Shown: positions 48,541 to 59,909, numbered from the stretch's first letter. The stretch is DNA of 64,000 bases from Hibiscus mutabilis (GCA_019671005.1 CM033745.1:2589146-2653145), one strand, 5' to 3'. The notes: generated from the letters alone by a model not told the origin. Program-made: numbers and translations.

Positions 48541-49888
48541 TTTTGAACCTAATCCAAAAATTAAGGTCCATTTTTTTATTAAACCAATAACTCATACAAT
48601 ACCCATAAACCCATTACAATAATATTACCCAATATACAAACCCATTACCCATTTACAATCCAAAAAAACCATCAGACCCAATTACACTAAAAAAAGACTA
48701 AACTATCTTTAACCCTAAAAAATATATAAACCCTAATAATCTAACCCTCTGTCCAGCCACATTGTGCGACCGCCCAAAATCTGCTCCACTGCCCTGTAGA
48801 AGAATAAATGTGAGATATTTTAGATATATTATAAAAATAAGTTATAAAAACCCGAATGAAATCGAATGTAAGTACCACAGATTCGAAATAATAATAATAA
48901 AAAAAATAAAAAAAGAAAAAGAAAAATGCATGGCGTCCACCTCACCCCTAATTGCCTGTAAAAGGCCGAGGGGAGGCAAGCCATGGGCACAAAAATGTCA
49001 CGGAAAATGGCATAAGAAAGCCATTTTAAAATGGCGCGAGGGTAGCGCCCTTTCGAATCTTTGAGAGCGGTGCTCTCACGAGGAATTTTTATTTTCCCGA
49101 TGGTTCGATCAATCATTCGATCGAGATCCTGTTGAAATTTGTTCGGGTCATTTTTTTGGCTAGATGATGCGAAGATTCTGCTAGGGGTCAGTTGAAGTTC
49201 TTCATTCTAGCTTCTAGTAAGGTAAATTTTGATCTTTATCTTTGTATTTATTTTGGCTTAAATATAGGGTAATATATATTGACATATTTTTGTAATAAAT
49301 ATGTTCAGCATGTCATGTTTGTATATTTGAATTATTTACAATGTTCTTTTAATTATCGGTATGCTCTTATATTTTGTATGCCATGTTTATATATTTTAAG
49401 TGGTATGAATTATTTACATGAATAAAATATATTTGATTCTAAATTATAATTTCCAAAATAGATTTTCCTTTTGATTTCTCTTTTGTATGTATTTTTAAAA
49501 TATTAAATTCGGTTTAATAATAAGGGAATATTTTCTAATTTATTTCGGGAACTGACTAAGAAGTGGTATCTTGACTCATTCAAGTGTCATCTTTCTCGGT
49601 TTTTGTAAATAAGGAAATATTCTCCTTAGACCGTTTTTTGGGATTAAATTTTAAATTAAAATTAAAATTTTTGATTTCTTGAAAAGACAACACCAAATCA
49701 ACGTGGTACCAATTTTGGGCGTTGTGAGGTGTTAATCATTCCCCACGCGTAATTGACTCCCGAACCCAAACGTTATAGAATCTCTGATTGATTTTTACGG
49801 TGTATGGCCTACCAAAATGGCCGGTGGAGACTCCATCCCCTATTTCCACAAAAAAAAAACCCTTATTATAATTAGAACTCATACGGAA
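48541..49888. mobile_element. Unidentified ~1.35-kb insertion in LINE ORF2
   Basis: The LINE endonuclease reading stops near 49890 and resumes at 48540, so these bases are foreign to it. The flanks read CCCAT and CTCAT, a possible 5-bp target duplication with one mismatch. The block contains AT-rich DNA, a GC-rich patch (48940-49080) and, at 49680-49860, a segment whose reverse complement (TGGAGTCTCCACCGGCCAT) matches 62695-62715 and continues to match to about 62835. No protein domain was recognised. It may be a small non-autonomous LTR or LARD-type element; the class is unknown. Confidence 0.5.
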
Positions 49889-50529
49889 TAATGCAACACG
49901 GTTGTCTCAGGAAAACATTCATCCCATTTCTCATTGCAAATTATCCGGTCAAGACGAGCATAGGTTGAACCACGTGACCAAGTAAAATGTGGACCTTGAA
50001 AGCCAAGATCGTGTAAGCCACAGTTAAACATGAAATCCTAGAAAAGACGGCTAGCTTGTGTAGAACCTGTGCCACCCTTCTTTTCCGAGGCATCTAATGT
50101 GGCGTTACAGTCGCCCATAAGTAGCCAAGGACAATGAACCGACGAAGCAAGATGATGGAGATGCGGCCAAAGAGCCTTGCGGTTCGAAGCTATTGGGCTA
50201 GCATAGACTAAAGTAAGTAGAAAATAATTTCCAATGTGCCGACAAGTGACTTCACAATGTAAGAATTGGAAATGATGAAGAAGAATAGTTACATGAATCG
50301 AGTCACGCCAACAGAGCCATATCCCGCCAGAAAAACCAAGTGCTTCAATTCGATGAGAGAAAGGGAAACCCAAAGAACCAACAACAGAATCTGCTCGTGT
50401 TCCACTGATATGTGGCTCAACAATGCCAAGAATGTCCAACTTATAATCACAAAGATATTGTCTAGCGGCTGTCAAAAATTTAGGATGCCCACAGCCTTGG
50501 GCGTTCCAACATAGAGCTTTAATATTCAT
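49889..50529 (-). pseudogene. LINE ORF2, 5' part: endonuclease
   Basis: ORF2 starts at the ATG at 50529. The apurinic-type endonuclease is readable: MNIKALCWNAQGCGHP, GIVEPHISG (catalytic Glu) and LLMGDCNATLDASEKKGG (Asp/Asn). An in-frame TAG at 50038-50040 interrupts it; the frame then continues with DFMFNCGLHDLGFQGPHFTW up to the insertion boundary, with a TGA just before it. The remaining SDH-type motif lies beyond the insert as TDHRP. This enzyme nicks target DNA for reverse transcription. Confidence 0.88.
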
Positions 50530-50604
50530 GGGTAATAAAAAAATACAGAGGAGCTGTTGAGAAATTAAACCTGCATTGGGGCCGCAGGATCAACATTAGT
50601 TGTT

Positions 50605-51116
50605 TGTCACGGGCCGCGAGCCAAGGTCCAAGTCATTGGCACCACAGGGTGCACACCAGGGTTCCCAAGAGGTTCTGATAGAGATTTTGGGCCCAAAGAG
50701 ACCACCAGACTTAGCCCGATCCGTGGGAGATTCTAGAAGGCTTATCCATCCACTTTGACCTATGTAAACTTGCCTTGTATACATAGGATTTGTTACCATA
50801 AATAGAAGGGAATATTCCTAGGATTGTACCATTGTGGTTGGTGGGCTTCGATCATAACCGTCGATGTAAATTTGTATAAATCGTCAGATTAGGGGGAACT
50901 CAACTATAAATAGAGGCATTCCCCTTCTCATTTCATGTATCCAAGTTTCCAAGGAATAAAGGCATTTACTCTAAATCCTCCGAGTGTTCTTGTGTTTGTC
51001 GGTGCTTGGGAAGTTTGATCTTTCGAGAGGGTTGAAAAGGCTTACTTAGGCGTTTGTCTTGAGTAACATCGCCTAAGGTCGCACGGTGGGTTGATTGGAA
51101 CTCTAGCCACATGACA
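50605..51116 (+). repeat. 5' LTR of the gag-protease element
   Basis: The repeat is 512 bp, TGTCAC...TGACA, with a TATA box (TATAAATA) at 50905-50912. Compared with the 3' LTR it lacks about 83 bp after GAGTGTTCTTGTGTT and has an extra AATAAAGGCAT. Confidence 0.9.
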
Positions 51117-51180
51117 GTTGGTATCAGAGCCTTGTTCGAGTGTCGTAAGCTAGTTCGAGGCACGAAGCATCGAGTTGAGA

Positions 51181-52106
51181 TGGGACCAAAGAAGGGAGAG
51201 AATGTTGCTGTGAGCCCGAAGGGTGTGGAGACCCTGGCTAACAAAAGAAGTCAAGAAAACTCGATGGATAAGTTGTCAGCGCTCGAGGAGAGGGTCACCA
51301 GGCTTGAGGGATCTGTGAAGGATTATGTAGAGCGACTTGACGTAGTGGATACACAGCTCGAGGATCTGGATGACCAGGGTGATTAGTCAGAGGGAAAGAG
51401 AGATGCTCTCGAAGCCATGCTGAAGGCCTTGAGGGTGGAAATGGTGGATCTGAAAGCGGAAGTGATGGTTTATCAGGCTGCCATGTGGAACGGTGTGTTA
51501 ACCACGACAACACCTAGACCAATGAAGGACATTCTGAATCCAAAAGAGTTCAAGGGGAACCGGTCAGCAAAAGATGTTGAGAACTTCTTTTTGTACATGT
51601 AGCAGTACTTCCAGGCAATGAGCATCACAGATGATGCCGAGAAGGTAAATACGACTGTTGTTTACTTGACTGACGTTGCTTTGTTATGGTGGCGACGTAG
51701 GTGCCTTGATGAGAATAGTGGGGGCACGGGCGTTGGAACCTGGGAGGAGTTCCAAGCGGAGCTCAAGCAATAGTTTTGCCAGAGTAACACGGAGAAAGAA
51801 GCCGGGACCAAGTTTATGAGGCTTCGATACAAGGGATCCATTGCGGATTACATTCAGGAGTTTAGTGAGCTACAACTCCTTATCATCGGCTTGTGTGAGA
51901 AGGATGAGCTTTTCACGTTTATGGATGGACTGAAGCCATGGGCCAGGACCGAGTTAGAGCGGAGGGATGTACAAAAACTTTCTAAAGCCCTAGCCATTGC
52001 CGAGTCCTTGACCGACTATAGTGCTTACAAGTCCATGGAGTCCAAGTCTTCCAAGCCCCGTGGCAATGGGCATTGGTGGGAGAGACGAGGACGAGTTCAG
52101 AGATAG
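51181..52106 (+). pseudogene. Gag of the TR-GAG-like element, interrupted
   Basis: The start ATG at 51181 is 50 bp after the primer-binding site (MGPKKGENVAVSPKGVETL). A coiled-coil-like segment (LSALEERVTRLEGSV) is followed by a TAG at 51384-51386 and continues in frame. The gag core shows VYLTDVALLWWRRRCLDE and LFTFMDGLKPWARTELERRD, closely similar to Gag of the chromovirus at 854-6641. Further stops fall at 51600-51602 and 51771-51773. The frame changes around 52020-52100 into the knuckle/protease frame. It is not expected to yield a full Gag. Confidence 0.88.
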
Positions 52107-53076
52107 CAGCGATGATGGCAATGAGAGGCCATCGACCAAGCCCAACCAGTATGTGAAACCAGATGACCGGAAGGATCGAGGATCCATAAGGTGCTACCAT
52201 TGTGATGGTCCACACGTAGTGAAAGACTGTCCCAAGAAGATGAGCCGTCTCGATATCATTGTCCATGAGGAGGACGATTCAGATGGAGAACCCGGTAGAG
52301 TTGGTGCAATCGCCAACGTCAATAGAGGGAAGCTGAGGGTAGAAAAAGTACATCGAAAGTGTTACCGATGTAAGGGGCTGCATTTAGCACGAGAGTGCCT
52401 GGATCGAGTCAAGAAGTCCAAGGAGGACGAGCCTGAGAGTGATGAGGCTGCGAAGCTTGGCTCGATGATCTTGAATTTTGTCAAGGCGAGGAAGGGCCAG
52501 AAGCAGAAAGGGTTGATGTTTATCAACATCAACATGGCAGGGCGATCGATGAGTGCTTTGGTGGACACCGGGGCAAGCGACCTGTTCATGTCTAAGAAGG
52601 ATATTGAGAAGCTTGGTCTTAAAGTTGTGGATTCAACTGGTAAGATCAAGGCTGTGAATTCAAGGGAAGTTCCAGTTGTGGGAACAATGCGGAAGATTGA
52701 GTTGCAGATTGGGGATTGGAAGACCAAGAAGGATTTCAAGGTAATCGAGTTAGATGACTTTGATTTTATTTTGGGACTAAACTTCCTTGACATTATTGAA
52801 GCTCTCATCATTCTGTTTGCCGACGTCGTGTGCATCTTGGATCTTAGACAACGGTGCATTGTGCCTGTGTGTCGAGACAATGGGCGAGGAACCAAGAAGC
52901 TAACAGCCATTCAGCTTGTTGAAGATGCTCCAAGCCAAGGAGACATCGAGTTGGAGGTGACAGTTGGGGACACTACCTTGGATGGGCGAAAGTTGCCCGA
53001 GGCAATTGGCGTGAAGGTCGTCGATAAGCCACCCATGAGCGAGGTGGTCGAGGTATCGAACTTCAATGGGAGATAA
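52021..53076 (+). CDS. Zinc-knuckle and aspartic-protease frame, uninterrupted
   Basis: These 351 codons are open without a break. Two knuckles appear, CYHCDGPHVVKDC and CYRCKGLHLAREC, both CX2CX3HX4C, one residue shorter than the usual CX2CX4HX4C. A retropepsin-like domain follows with ALVDTGASDLFMSKKDIEKL (active-site Asp in DTGA) and FDFILGLNFLDI. In a complete element this would be the Gag C-terminus plus protease that cleaves the polyprotein. The true start is in the overlapping gag frame, so the first ATG is arbitrary. The frame ends at TAA (53074-53076), and a further 122 open codons follow in the same frame. Confidence 0.75.
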   Translation: MLTSPWSPSLPSPVAMGIGGRDEDEFRDSSDDGNERPSTKPNQYVKPDDRKDRGSIRCYHCDGPHVVKDCPKKMSRLDIIVHEEDDSDGEPGRVGAIANVNRGKLRVEKVHRKCYRCKGLHLARECLDRVKKSKEDEPESDEAAKLGSMILNFVKARKGQKQKGLMFININMAGRSMSALVDTGASDLFMSKKDIEKLGLKVVDSTGKIKAVNSREVPVVGTMRKIELQIGDWKTKKDFKVIELDDFDFILGLNFLDIIEALIILFADVVCILDLRQRCIVPVCRDNGRGTKKLTAIQLVEDAPSQGDIELEVTVGDTTLDGRKLPEAIGVKVVDKPPMSEVVEVSNFNGR

Positions 53077-53445
53077 GTGTCGATGGATTTTGCATTGTTG
53101 AGGAGCAGTGGGGCGTCAAACTTCAGGGATGAAGGATTGATGTGTAGAGTAAATGCCGAGAAAATGAGTGAGGTACATCTTGAACACAGTAATAGTATTT
53201 TACAGTTTGATTTGCCGGATTTGTTGGGTGTAGGGCGCAAAAAACCTAACCCATCAGATGGAGTTGCCAAGACTTGGTGCGGGCCGAAGCAGCCTTTCAG
53301 AGTTCTGAGGGTTCGTTCGGTGTTCAACGTGAAGGCGTCCAAGTTTGTGCACAAGGATCGAGAGAGTCCAGATCGAGGCAAGTCAGAACTGGTAGGAAAG
53401 AGTTCTTATGATCAAGATGTGCCTGGGACGGGTAATTTTGCATAG
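53077..53445 (+). other. Open frame in the position of pol, not recognised
   Basis: These 122 codons follow the protease in the same frame after one TAA, where reverse transcriptase would normally begin. The product (MDFALLRSSGASNFRDEGLM..., ending KSSYDQDVPGTGNFA) shows no RT, RNase H or integrase motif and is not recognised. A short G-rich direct repeat (GTCCTTATRGGGGGACAA, near 53470 and 53522) lies between it and the purine tract. Confidence 0.35.
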
Positions 53446-53586
53446 CGGTGCAAGCCAAGGCGAGCAGTCCTTATAGGGGGACAACCGAATCAAAGTTTGG
53501 TGCTCTTTATGGGGAAAGCGGTCCTTATGGGGGGACAATCAAGCCAGATTCCTAGTTGAGAGCAAGCCAAGTTTGGTGGGGGAGAT

Positions 53587-54172
53587 TGTCACGGGCCACG
53601 AGCCAAGGTCTGAGTCATTGGCGCCACAGGGTGCACACCAGGGTTCCCAAGAGGTTTTGATAGAGATTTTGGGCCCAAAGAGACCACCAGACTTAGCCCG
53701 ATCCGTGGGAGATTCTAGAAGGCTTATCCATCCACTTTGACCTATGTAAACTTGCCTTGTATACATAGGATTTGTTACCATAAATAGAAGGGAATATTCC
53801 CAGGATTGTACCATTGTGGTTGGTGGGCTTCGATCATGGCCGTCGATGTAAATTTGTATAGATCGTCAGATTAGGGGGAACTCAACTATAAATAGAGGCC
53901 TTCCCCTCCTCATTTCATGTATCCAAATTTCCAAGGATTTACTCTAAATCCTCTGAGTGTTCTTGTGTTCTTTTCTTTGTTCTTGAGCGTTCTTTTGAAG
54001 TTCTTCTTTGTTCATCTCATTTGATCCGATTCCGCGTAGAATGCCTTGCGTTTGTCGGTGCTTGGGAAGTTTGATCTTCCAAGAGGGTTGAAAAGGCTTA
54101 CTTAGGCGTTTGTCTTGAGTCACATCGCCTAAGGCCGCACGGTGGGCTGGTTGGAACTCTAGCTACGTGACA
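53587..54172 (+). repeat. 3' LTR of the gag-protease element
   Basis: The repeat is 586 bp, TGTCAC...TGACA, with the TATA box at 53887-53894. It retains an 83-bp segment rich in TTCTTTGTTCTT that is missing from the 5' copy. Confidence 0.9.
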
Positions 54173-54176
54173 TGTT

Positions 54177-55811
54177 TCACTAGCTGTCGAATGATCACGA
54201 ACATAGTGCACAACAGCAGTCGGGTTAATTGCGTAAGGGTCAAGCTTCCATGAGACTCAGGGTCATCAGGAGGCTCGTGAGGCTGCTTAAAAGAAGCAAC
54301 GCGCAAATGTCTTGCGCTAGCAATGTTCAGATCAGCATTTTCACTGACCATAATCGCAGTGTGCCTATTTTTGTCAACTTTTGCGGACACACGTTCAGGG
54401 GGAGAGTGCGATTGGAGCCATTGAGAGTAGTTTTTTTAAATGGGGAGGTAGCGATCTTTAGAGTAGATGCAACAGCATGTTGCTGCACTTTTAGCGGTTT
54501 CTTAACAGAAATATTTGCACGGGCTTTAGGCACACGATAATCCACAACAGTCTTCTCTTTCCCTCGAGAGGTGGCCAAAATAAAAGGAGCCGAAGGGTTC
54601 ATTGGTGTATCTATAGTGAGAGTATCTTGAATAATTGGTGCATCAGACGGGATATCCAAATCATTGGTGTTTACAGTAGTTTCATCTTCAAAGATGGTGT
54701 TAAAACGAGACCCTGATGCAAAACCATCTTTTGCGCCAGAACTACTTCTAGGGTCCTTTCGCAGAGATATACATTGTCGACACTCAACTAACATCCAAGG
54801 GCCAAATAGGGCTGATTCAGGCGCATACATAGTTGGTTTCGGGGGTACCACAAACTCACTATTCATCTCGCCTAAGGGATTAAGCACCGATGGACAGATA
54901 TCCTGGGCGTGGCCATACTTGCCGCACTCAAAGCATATAGTTGGCAAAGATTCATATTCAACTACCTGTAAACGGCCATTTATTAACAATTTCGACACAA
55001 GGGGCTCCCAAAGATCAAGGGTGATCGTCATTCATGCAAGCCGCCCACGACGTCCATGTTCAATTTGATAATCAAGTTTAACAACTTGACCAAGACTCTT
55101 TCCAATCTCAGTGATGATACTAGGTATGTAAAGCAACACCGGCAAGCCCGGCAAATGAATCCACGCAATAATTCGGCTGGGATGAGGTTGAGAGGTAGAA
55201 AAGTCAATAGGCCATGGTTCAACGACCAGGTAATGCCCGAAGATAACCCAAGGACCACCAGCAATAGCCTCAAAAAAATCAGCATTGGAACGAAACGTGA
55301 CTAAGAAGTAGTCATTTTCGATATCCATAAGGCAGAAGGCTTGTTTCGGTTTCCATAAATCATTCAATCGGGTTCGAAGAATGTTGTAACCAAATTTGCG
55401 ACCAATGAGCTTCACTACGACTGTGTGATCCAAACTCTTAGCAGCCAAGTTCTGGACTCGCTCTGAGAAATCCATTGCAATAACACTATCGACTATCGAA
55501 CGGACGACATCGCCCTTAACAATTTCAAGATCGTCATCATCTGGGACCTCATCCTCAGTAGCAGGCGAGGAGGTTTGATTTCCCATGAGGGAATCTTTGT
55601 AAGAGAGTGGTGGCGGCACCAGTGTCAGATCAATAGTATGGATATAAGAACCACTCTCAGGCTGATCCGATTTTTGGATCTCTTCCATCTCGGTAGGCGG
55701 TTGACTATTCTGATCAGCATCCTGGCCAGTGTCTGGCGGGTCATCCCCAACACAGCTGGGTTTCTTCACAGTACGTTTGGCAGTGGGATCAAAATAGTTA
55801 ACAGTTGTGCG
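54177..55811 (-). pseudogene. LINE ORF1 (DUF4283-like, zinc knuckle)
   Basis: The frame 55769-55032 encodes an acidic N-terminus and a DUF4283-type domain (VVKLIGRKFGYNILRTRLND, DYFLVTFRSNADFFEAIAGG, GPWVIFGHYLVVEPW). After one TGA (55032-55034) it continues at 55031-54327 with a CCHC knuckle, CFECGKYGHAQDIC, and a Ser/Lys-rich tail. These are typical of ORF1 nucleic-acid chaperones of plant L1 elements. Its first codons, including the ATG at 62035-62033, were cut off by the chromovirus inserted at 55817-62002. The tail is cut by the gag-protease element at 54172. Confidence 0.85.
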
Positions 55812-55816
55812 CTTTG

Positions 55817-56406
55817 TGTTGTGGCCATCCCCTCACATGGTGTTACAACCGAGTTCCGGGGCCACAACCGAGTCACTTCTACCATGCCCCATTTTCAAGC
55901 ACATCAATGTTTTAGGAAGAAGAGTCTTTGTTTTCAATTATTTCTTTAGTTAGGAAAAAGTGTCCTCGTTTCAAACAATAGAATGTTTACTCGGGTCATT
56001 TCTATTATGTTTTTTTCGCATATATGTAGGGGGTGGACAAGTCGGCAGAGTTTGGGCTGATCCCTTTGGTAAAGGTATATGTATCCTACACACCATCGAG
56101 GCGGCCCCTACCGCCCAAGTCGATGGTGTGGGTGAGTTTTCTAATGTAACCGATGTTTCTTTTTTTTATAATAAAATAAAAACCGTTTTTTTTCCTACGG
56201 GAAGCGTGGGTCGATTGTGTGCATCCGCTTATGCCCTACGGTTTCGCCAATGGCTTGAAGAATGGTTTTGTGGCGCGAGACTAATGTGTTGCTTGCTTAT
56301 TTTGAGCAGATCAATCGAGGGAAAAGGCTGACTTGATCGGGAAGAGTCCTTTTCAAGTGCCGCACGGCTTAGCGACGAAAGTGAACTAAAGGCTAAGGCC
56401 GTGACA
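55817..56406 (+). repeat. 5' LTR of the second chromovirus
   Basis: The repeat is 590 bp, starts TGTTGTGGCC and ends GTGACA. It is nearly identical to 61417-62002 apart from several 1-3 bp indels. Two copies of an ACAACCGAGT motif lie near the start. Confidence 0.92.
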
Positions 56407-56464
56407 CGTGGTATCCGAGCAAGGTTGTAGCACTCAATTTCGGGTGGTGTTGCTGTTCATCGCG

Positions 56465-56780
56465 GTGAAAAGCACAGAGGTGCGTAATCAATAGCACAAA
56501 GGTGCTTTTTAATTGTGGCACAGTGGTGCTCAATTTTTTTATTCAAGCACAACGGTGCTTTCTTGTTACTAGTGCACAGCGGTGCCTAGTTTTATTGGGA
56601 AAGCTGCGGTGGTGCTTATTCCTCTTGATGCACAGTGGTGCTCTCTTGCTTCTTGTGTGCAGTGGTGGTGCCGAGCTTTTTTTGAGTGGGAAAGCACGGT
56701 GGTGCTTACTCCCTCTTGAAGCACTGAGTGGTCTTTGAGTTATTAATAGGCATTGTGGTGCTTATTATTCTTCTGTGCAG
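56465..56780 (+). repeat. Array of ~11 small palindromes in the leader
   Basis: Variants of AGCACANNGGTGCT recur at about 56471, 56493, 56518, 56547, 56574, 56602, 56630, 56657, 56693, 56720 and 56749, roughly every 28 bp. The best copies (56493-56506 and 56693-56706) pair AGCAC with GTGCT perfectly around a 4-base loop. The array lies between the primer-binding site and the likely gag start at 56810. Confidence 0.8.
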
Positions 56781-56809
56781 GAACTAGTGTGGTGGGAGTC
56801 AACCCAAGG

Positions 56810-57840
56810 ATGGTGACTACGCGTAAGAATCGAGGGCCAAGAGCCGTCCCGAGAACGAGGTGCCCGGTGGCGCGGTACTTCGGCGCAACATGGCGCTAGA
56901 GTGCTGCACAAGGGGGTAGGACCATAGACCCCGATAGGTATGAGGAGCTAGAAGTCGCGGTGGCGGCCCCGAGGGCTCATGTGGTGACCAGTGGAACGAG
57001 TTCGAGCAATTGAAGTTTTCATCAGGAGTTGGCTCACATGGTGAAACACCTCACTGATGAGACAAAGGAGGCAATGAGTACTCTGAAGTTTGAGATAGAG
57101 GAGCTTAAGGCTCAAATTAATTTGATTGAAGTGGCTGTGGGAAATTCAGTGACCATGGAAAGGGGCCAGAGGAATAGGGTCCCAGAGCCTCAGTATGAGG
57201 GGAACAGGGGATGCCAAAGAGCTTGAAAATTTCCTATTTGATATTGAACAATACTTTTGGGCTACTCGCACCTCTATAGAAGAAGACAAGGTCTCGATGG
57301 CTTCTATGTACTTGTCAGGGGATGCCAAATTGTGGTGGAGGTCCAAGTTCACAAATGGCGTGTGTTCCATTAAAAGTTGGGACGAGTTGAAACAAGAATT
57401 AATAGCTACCTTCTTTCCAGAGAATGTGGAGTATAATGCTCGGAAGAAGTTGAGGGATTTGACCCATACGGGGACTATTCGTGATTATGTGAGAGAGTTT
57501 GCGACATTGATGCTGGATATTAAGGACATGTCGGAGAAAGACAAGATGTTTGCTTTCCTTGAGGGCCTAAAGCCATGGGCTAGAACCGAGATTCAAAGAC
57601 AACGAGTGCGAGGATGTAGTCATTTGCCATGGCATACGCCGAGCGGCTTAACGATTACAATGATGGCTCAAACAAACGCAAGGCCCCAACTAGTGGGAGC
57701 AATAACCATGCAGGTAATGGGAGTAAGATGGCTAGATGGGAGAGGCCGATAACTTGGGGAGCCGGGAGAGGACTTCCAAACAAGGAGCCTGTGCGAAGAA
57801 GGGGGAATGGTGGCTTTACGCCGAGGAATGGGCCAAATAG
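56810..57840 (+). pseudogene. Decayed gag of the second chromovirus
   Basis: The likely start is the ATG at 56810 (MVTTRKNRGPRAVPR). The gag core is readable at 57195-57640: YLSGDAKLWWRSKFTNGVCS, SWDELKQELIATFFPENVEY and MFAFLEGLKPWARTEIQRQ. The frame shifts near 57190 and again near 57610-57650, where MAYAERLNDYNDGSNKRKAP continues in another frame. The basic Gly/Asn/Arg-rich tail follows, and no clear CCHC knuckle survives. Confidence 0.85.
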
Positions 57841-58049
57841 GCTACCCCTAGCATGCTTTCTTGTGTAAGGGCCTCATCGCGTGGTGAGTGCCCACATAGG
57901 GGTGCATTAAGTGCTTTGGAACTTTCACGGCCCGAGGACACACTCCTAACCCACCTACAGAGAATAGTGAGACCGATCTGGCCGGGATTGGGTCTATTCG
58001 CTTTTTCGAGTGCATTACAATCGCAATTGGACAACATAAAGAAAGAACC

Positions 58050-59900
58050 GGAAAGGGCTTGATGTACGTGGACTTGGTGATAAATGGGAAGGCGACTAGG
58101 GCTCTTGTTGACACGGGAGCAACAGATACTTTTATCTCACCCGAGGAAGTCAAGAGATGCGGTTTAACAATTACTAGAGATGTGTGATGATGAAAGCGAT
58201 TAATTCTGCTGCCGCCTTGAAATTTGTGGAAGTGTTAAGAGGGTGAAGGCCAAGCTTGGGTCTTGGGAGGAAGCGTGGATCTCACTTTGTTTCCCCTATG
58301 GACGATTTTGATGTTGTGTTGGGACTGGATTTTATGACAAAGCCCGAGCCATCCCCGTCCCCTACTGCGAGCTGCCTATTATTTCTAGGGATTGCCCGGG
58401 GTGGTACCCGCTACCATTCTACCAAGAAGCGGAAAGATGTTGTCGACAATACAATTTAAGAAAGGGGTGAAGAAGGGGGAACCTTCTTTTGTCATATTGC
58501 CTATCCTACATGGGGAGTCAACCTTTGAAGGGGTACCAAATGGGATTTTGAGAGTGTTGGAGGACTATAAAGATGTCATGCGGATCGGTTGCGAAGGGCT
58601 CCCTCCTCGAAGGACGGTGGATCATGAGATTGAACTGGTCCCCGGTGCCAAACCTCTGCGAGATGCCCGCACCGTATGTCCCCTCCGAATTAGATGAATT
58701 GAAACAACTCGATGAACTGTTAAAAAGTCGGGTTTATTCGACCGTCTAAAGCGCCATTTGGGCGCCCGTGTTGTTCGGAAGAAACATGATGGGAGCACGA
58801 GATTGTGTGTGGACTATAGAGCCACGAACAAAGTGACTGTCCGGAACAAGTATCCCATCCCCTTAGTTGCGGACTTGTTCGACCAGCTAAGTGGCGCGAA
58901 ATATTTTACAAAGCTGGATCTTCGATCGGGGTATCATCGGTAAGAGTGGCGAGGGAGATGAACCAAGACAACTTGTGTTACTCGATATGGGGCATTTGAG
59001 TTTCTTGTGATGCCATTTGGACTAACCAATGCGCGCTGCAACCTTTTGCACCCTGATGAACCGAGTGTTCCATGATTTTTACGGACAAGTTTGTGGTGAT
59101 ATACTTGGATGATATAATGGTATATAGTTCCTCTTTGTGAGATCATGAAAACCATTTGCGGTTAGTGTTGCGAGAGACTCGAGAGATAATCAGCTATTTG
59201 TTAAAAGGAGAAATGTGCTTTCGCCCAAACTCAAATTAAGTTCCTAGGACACCTCGTTGGCGAGAGACATGTTCGAATGGATGAGGAAAAAGTGAAGGCA
59301 ATCCAAGAATGGCCGACTCAAAGAGTGTTAGTGAGCTCAGATCATTCTTGGGATTAGCTAACTATTATAGACGGTTTTGTCGAAGGCTACTCTCGGAGGA
59401 CAGCTATACTTACCAATTTGTTAAAGAAAGGTGAGAAGTGGGCCTGGTCTAAAAAGTGTCAAGATGCTTTTGAGGAAATAAAAACTGTTGTGATGAACGA
59501 CCCGATCCTAGTATTACGGACATTGAGAAACCAATGGAAGTTGAAACGATACATCCGACTTTGCCATAGGGGAGTACTCATGCAGGTGGTCACCCTGTGG
59601 CCTTTGAGAGTCGGAAGTTGAGTGGTGCCGAGACGAGATATGCGACTCGGAAAAGGAACTTCTATTTGTGATCCATTGTCTCGGGGCTTGGAGGCATTAT
59701 TTGTTGGGCTCAAAGTTTGTTGTTAAAACAGACAACACGGCTGCTAGTCATATCCTAACACAACCAAAACTATCAGCAAGGCAAGCAAGATGGCAAGAGC
59801 GCTTAGCGGAGTTTGATTTTAGTTTTGAGCATAAAGTCGGGAAGAAGAATCAGGTAGCTGATGCGTTGAGTCGAAGGGCCGATCCGCAACCCTTAGATTA
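58050..59900 (+). pseudogene. Decayed protease, reverse transcriptase and RNase H
   Basis: Protease is marked by ALVDTGATDTFISPEEVKRC around 58098-58160. RT segments include LCVDYRATNKVTVRNKYPIP and LDLRSGYH (58800-58940), and YLDDIMVYS at about 59101-59127. RNase H and its C-terminal part end at 59901 with TDNTAASHILTQPKLSARQA and KVGKKNQVADALSRR. Frameshifts near 58185, 58690, 58940, 59140 and 59600 leave no long intact RT frame. Confidence 0.88.
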
Positions 59901-59909
59901 ATTGCTCCT

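Larger units (their letters stand above)
50605..54172 (+). mobile_element. Gag-protease-only LTR retrotransposon (TR-GAG-like)
   Basis: LTRs at 50605-51116 and 53587-54172 enclose 2,470 bp. The primer-binding site TGGTATCAGAGC is at 51119-51130 and a purine tract GGTGGGGGAGAT ends at 53586. TGTTT at 50601-50605 recurs at 54173-54177; allowing for the shared T, the target duplication is TGTT or TGTTT. The interior encodes Gag, two CCHC-like knuckles and an aspartic protease, then goes to the 3' LTR without any reverse transcriptase, RNase H or integrase. This fits the described class of terminal-repeat elements with only a GAG domain. It lies inside the LINE, between ORF1 and ORF2, so it is younger than the LINE. 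Confidence 0.88.

Noticed and set aside
54664..55949. Open frames on the plus strand (54664-55068, 55056-55304, 55575-55949)
   Set aside because: They are antisense to LINE ORF1, whose minus-strand frames carry clear domains.
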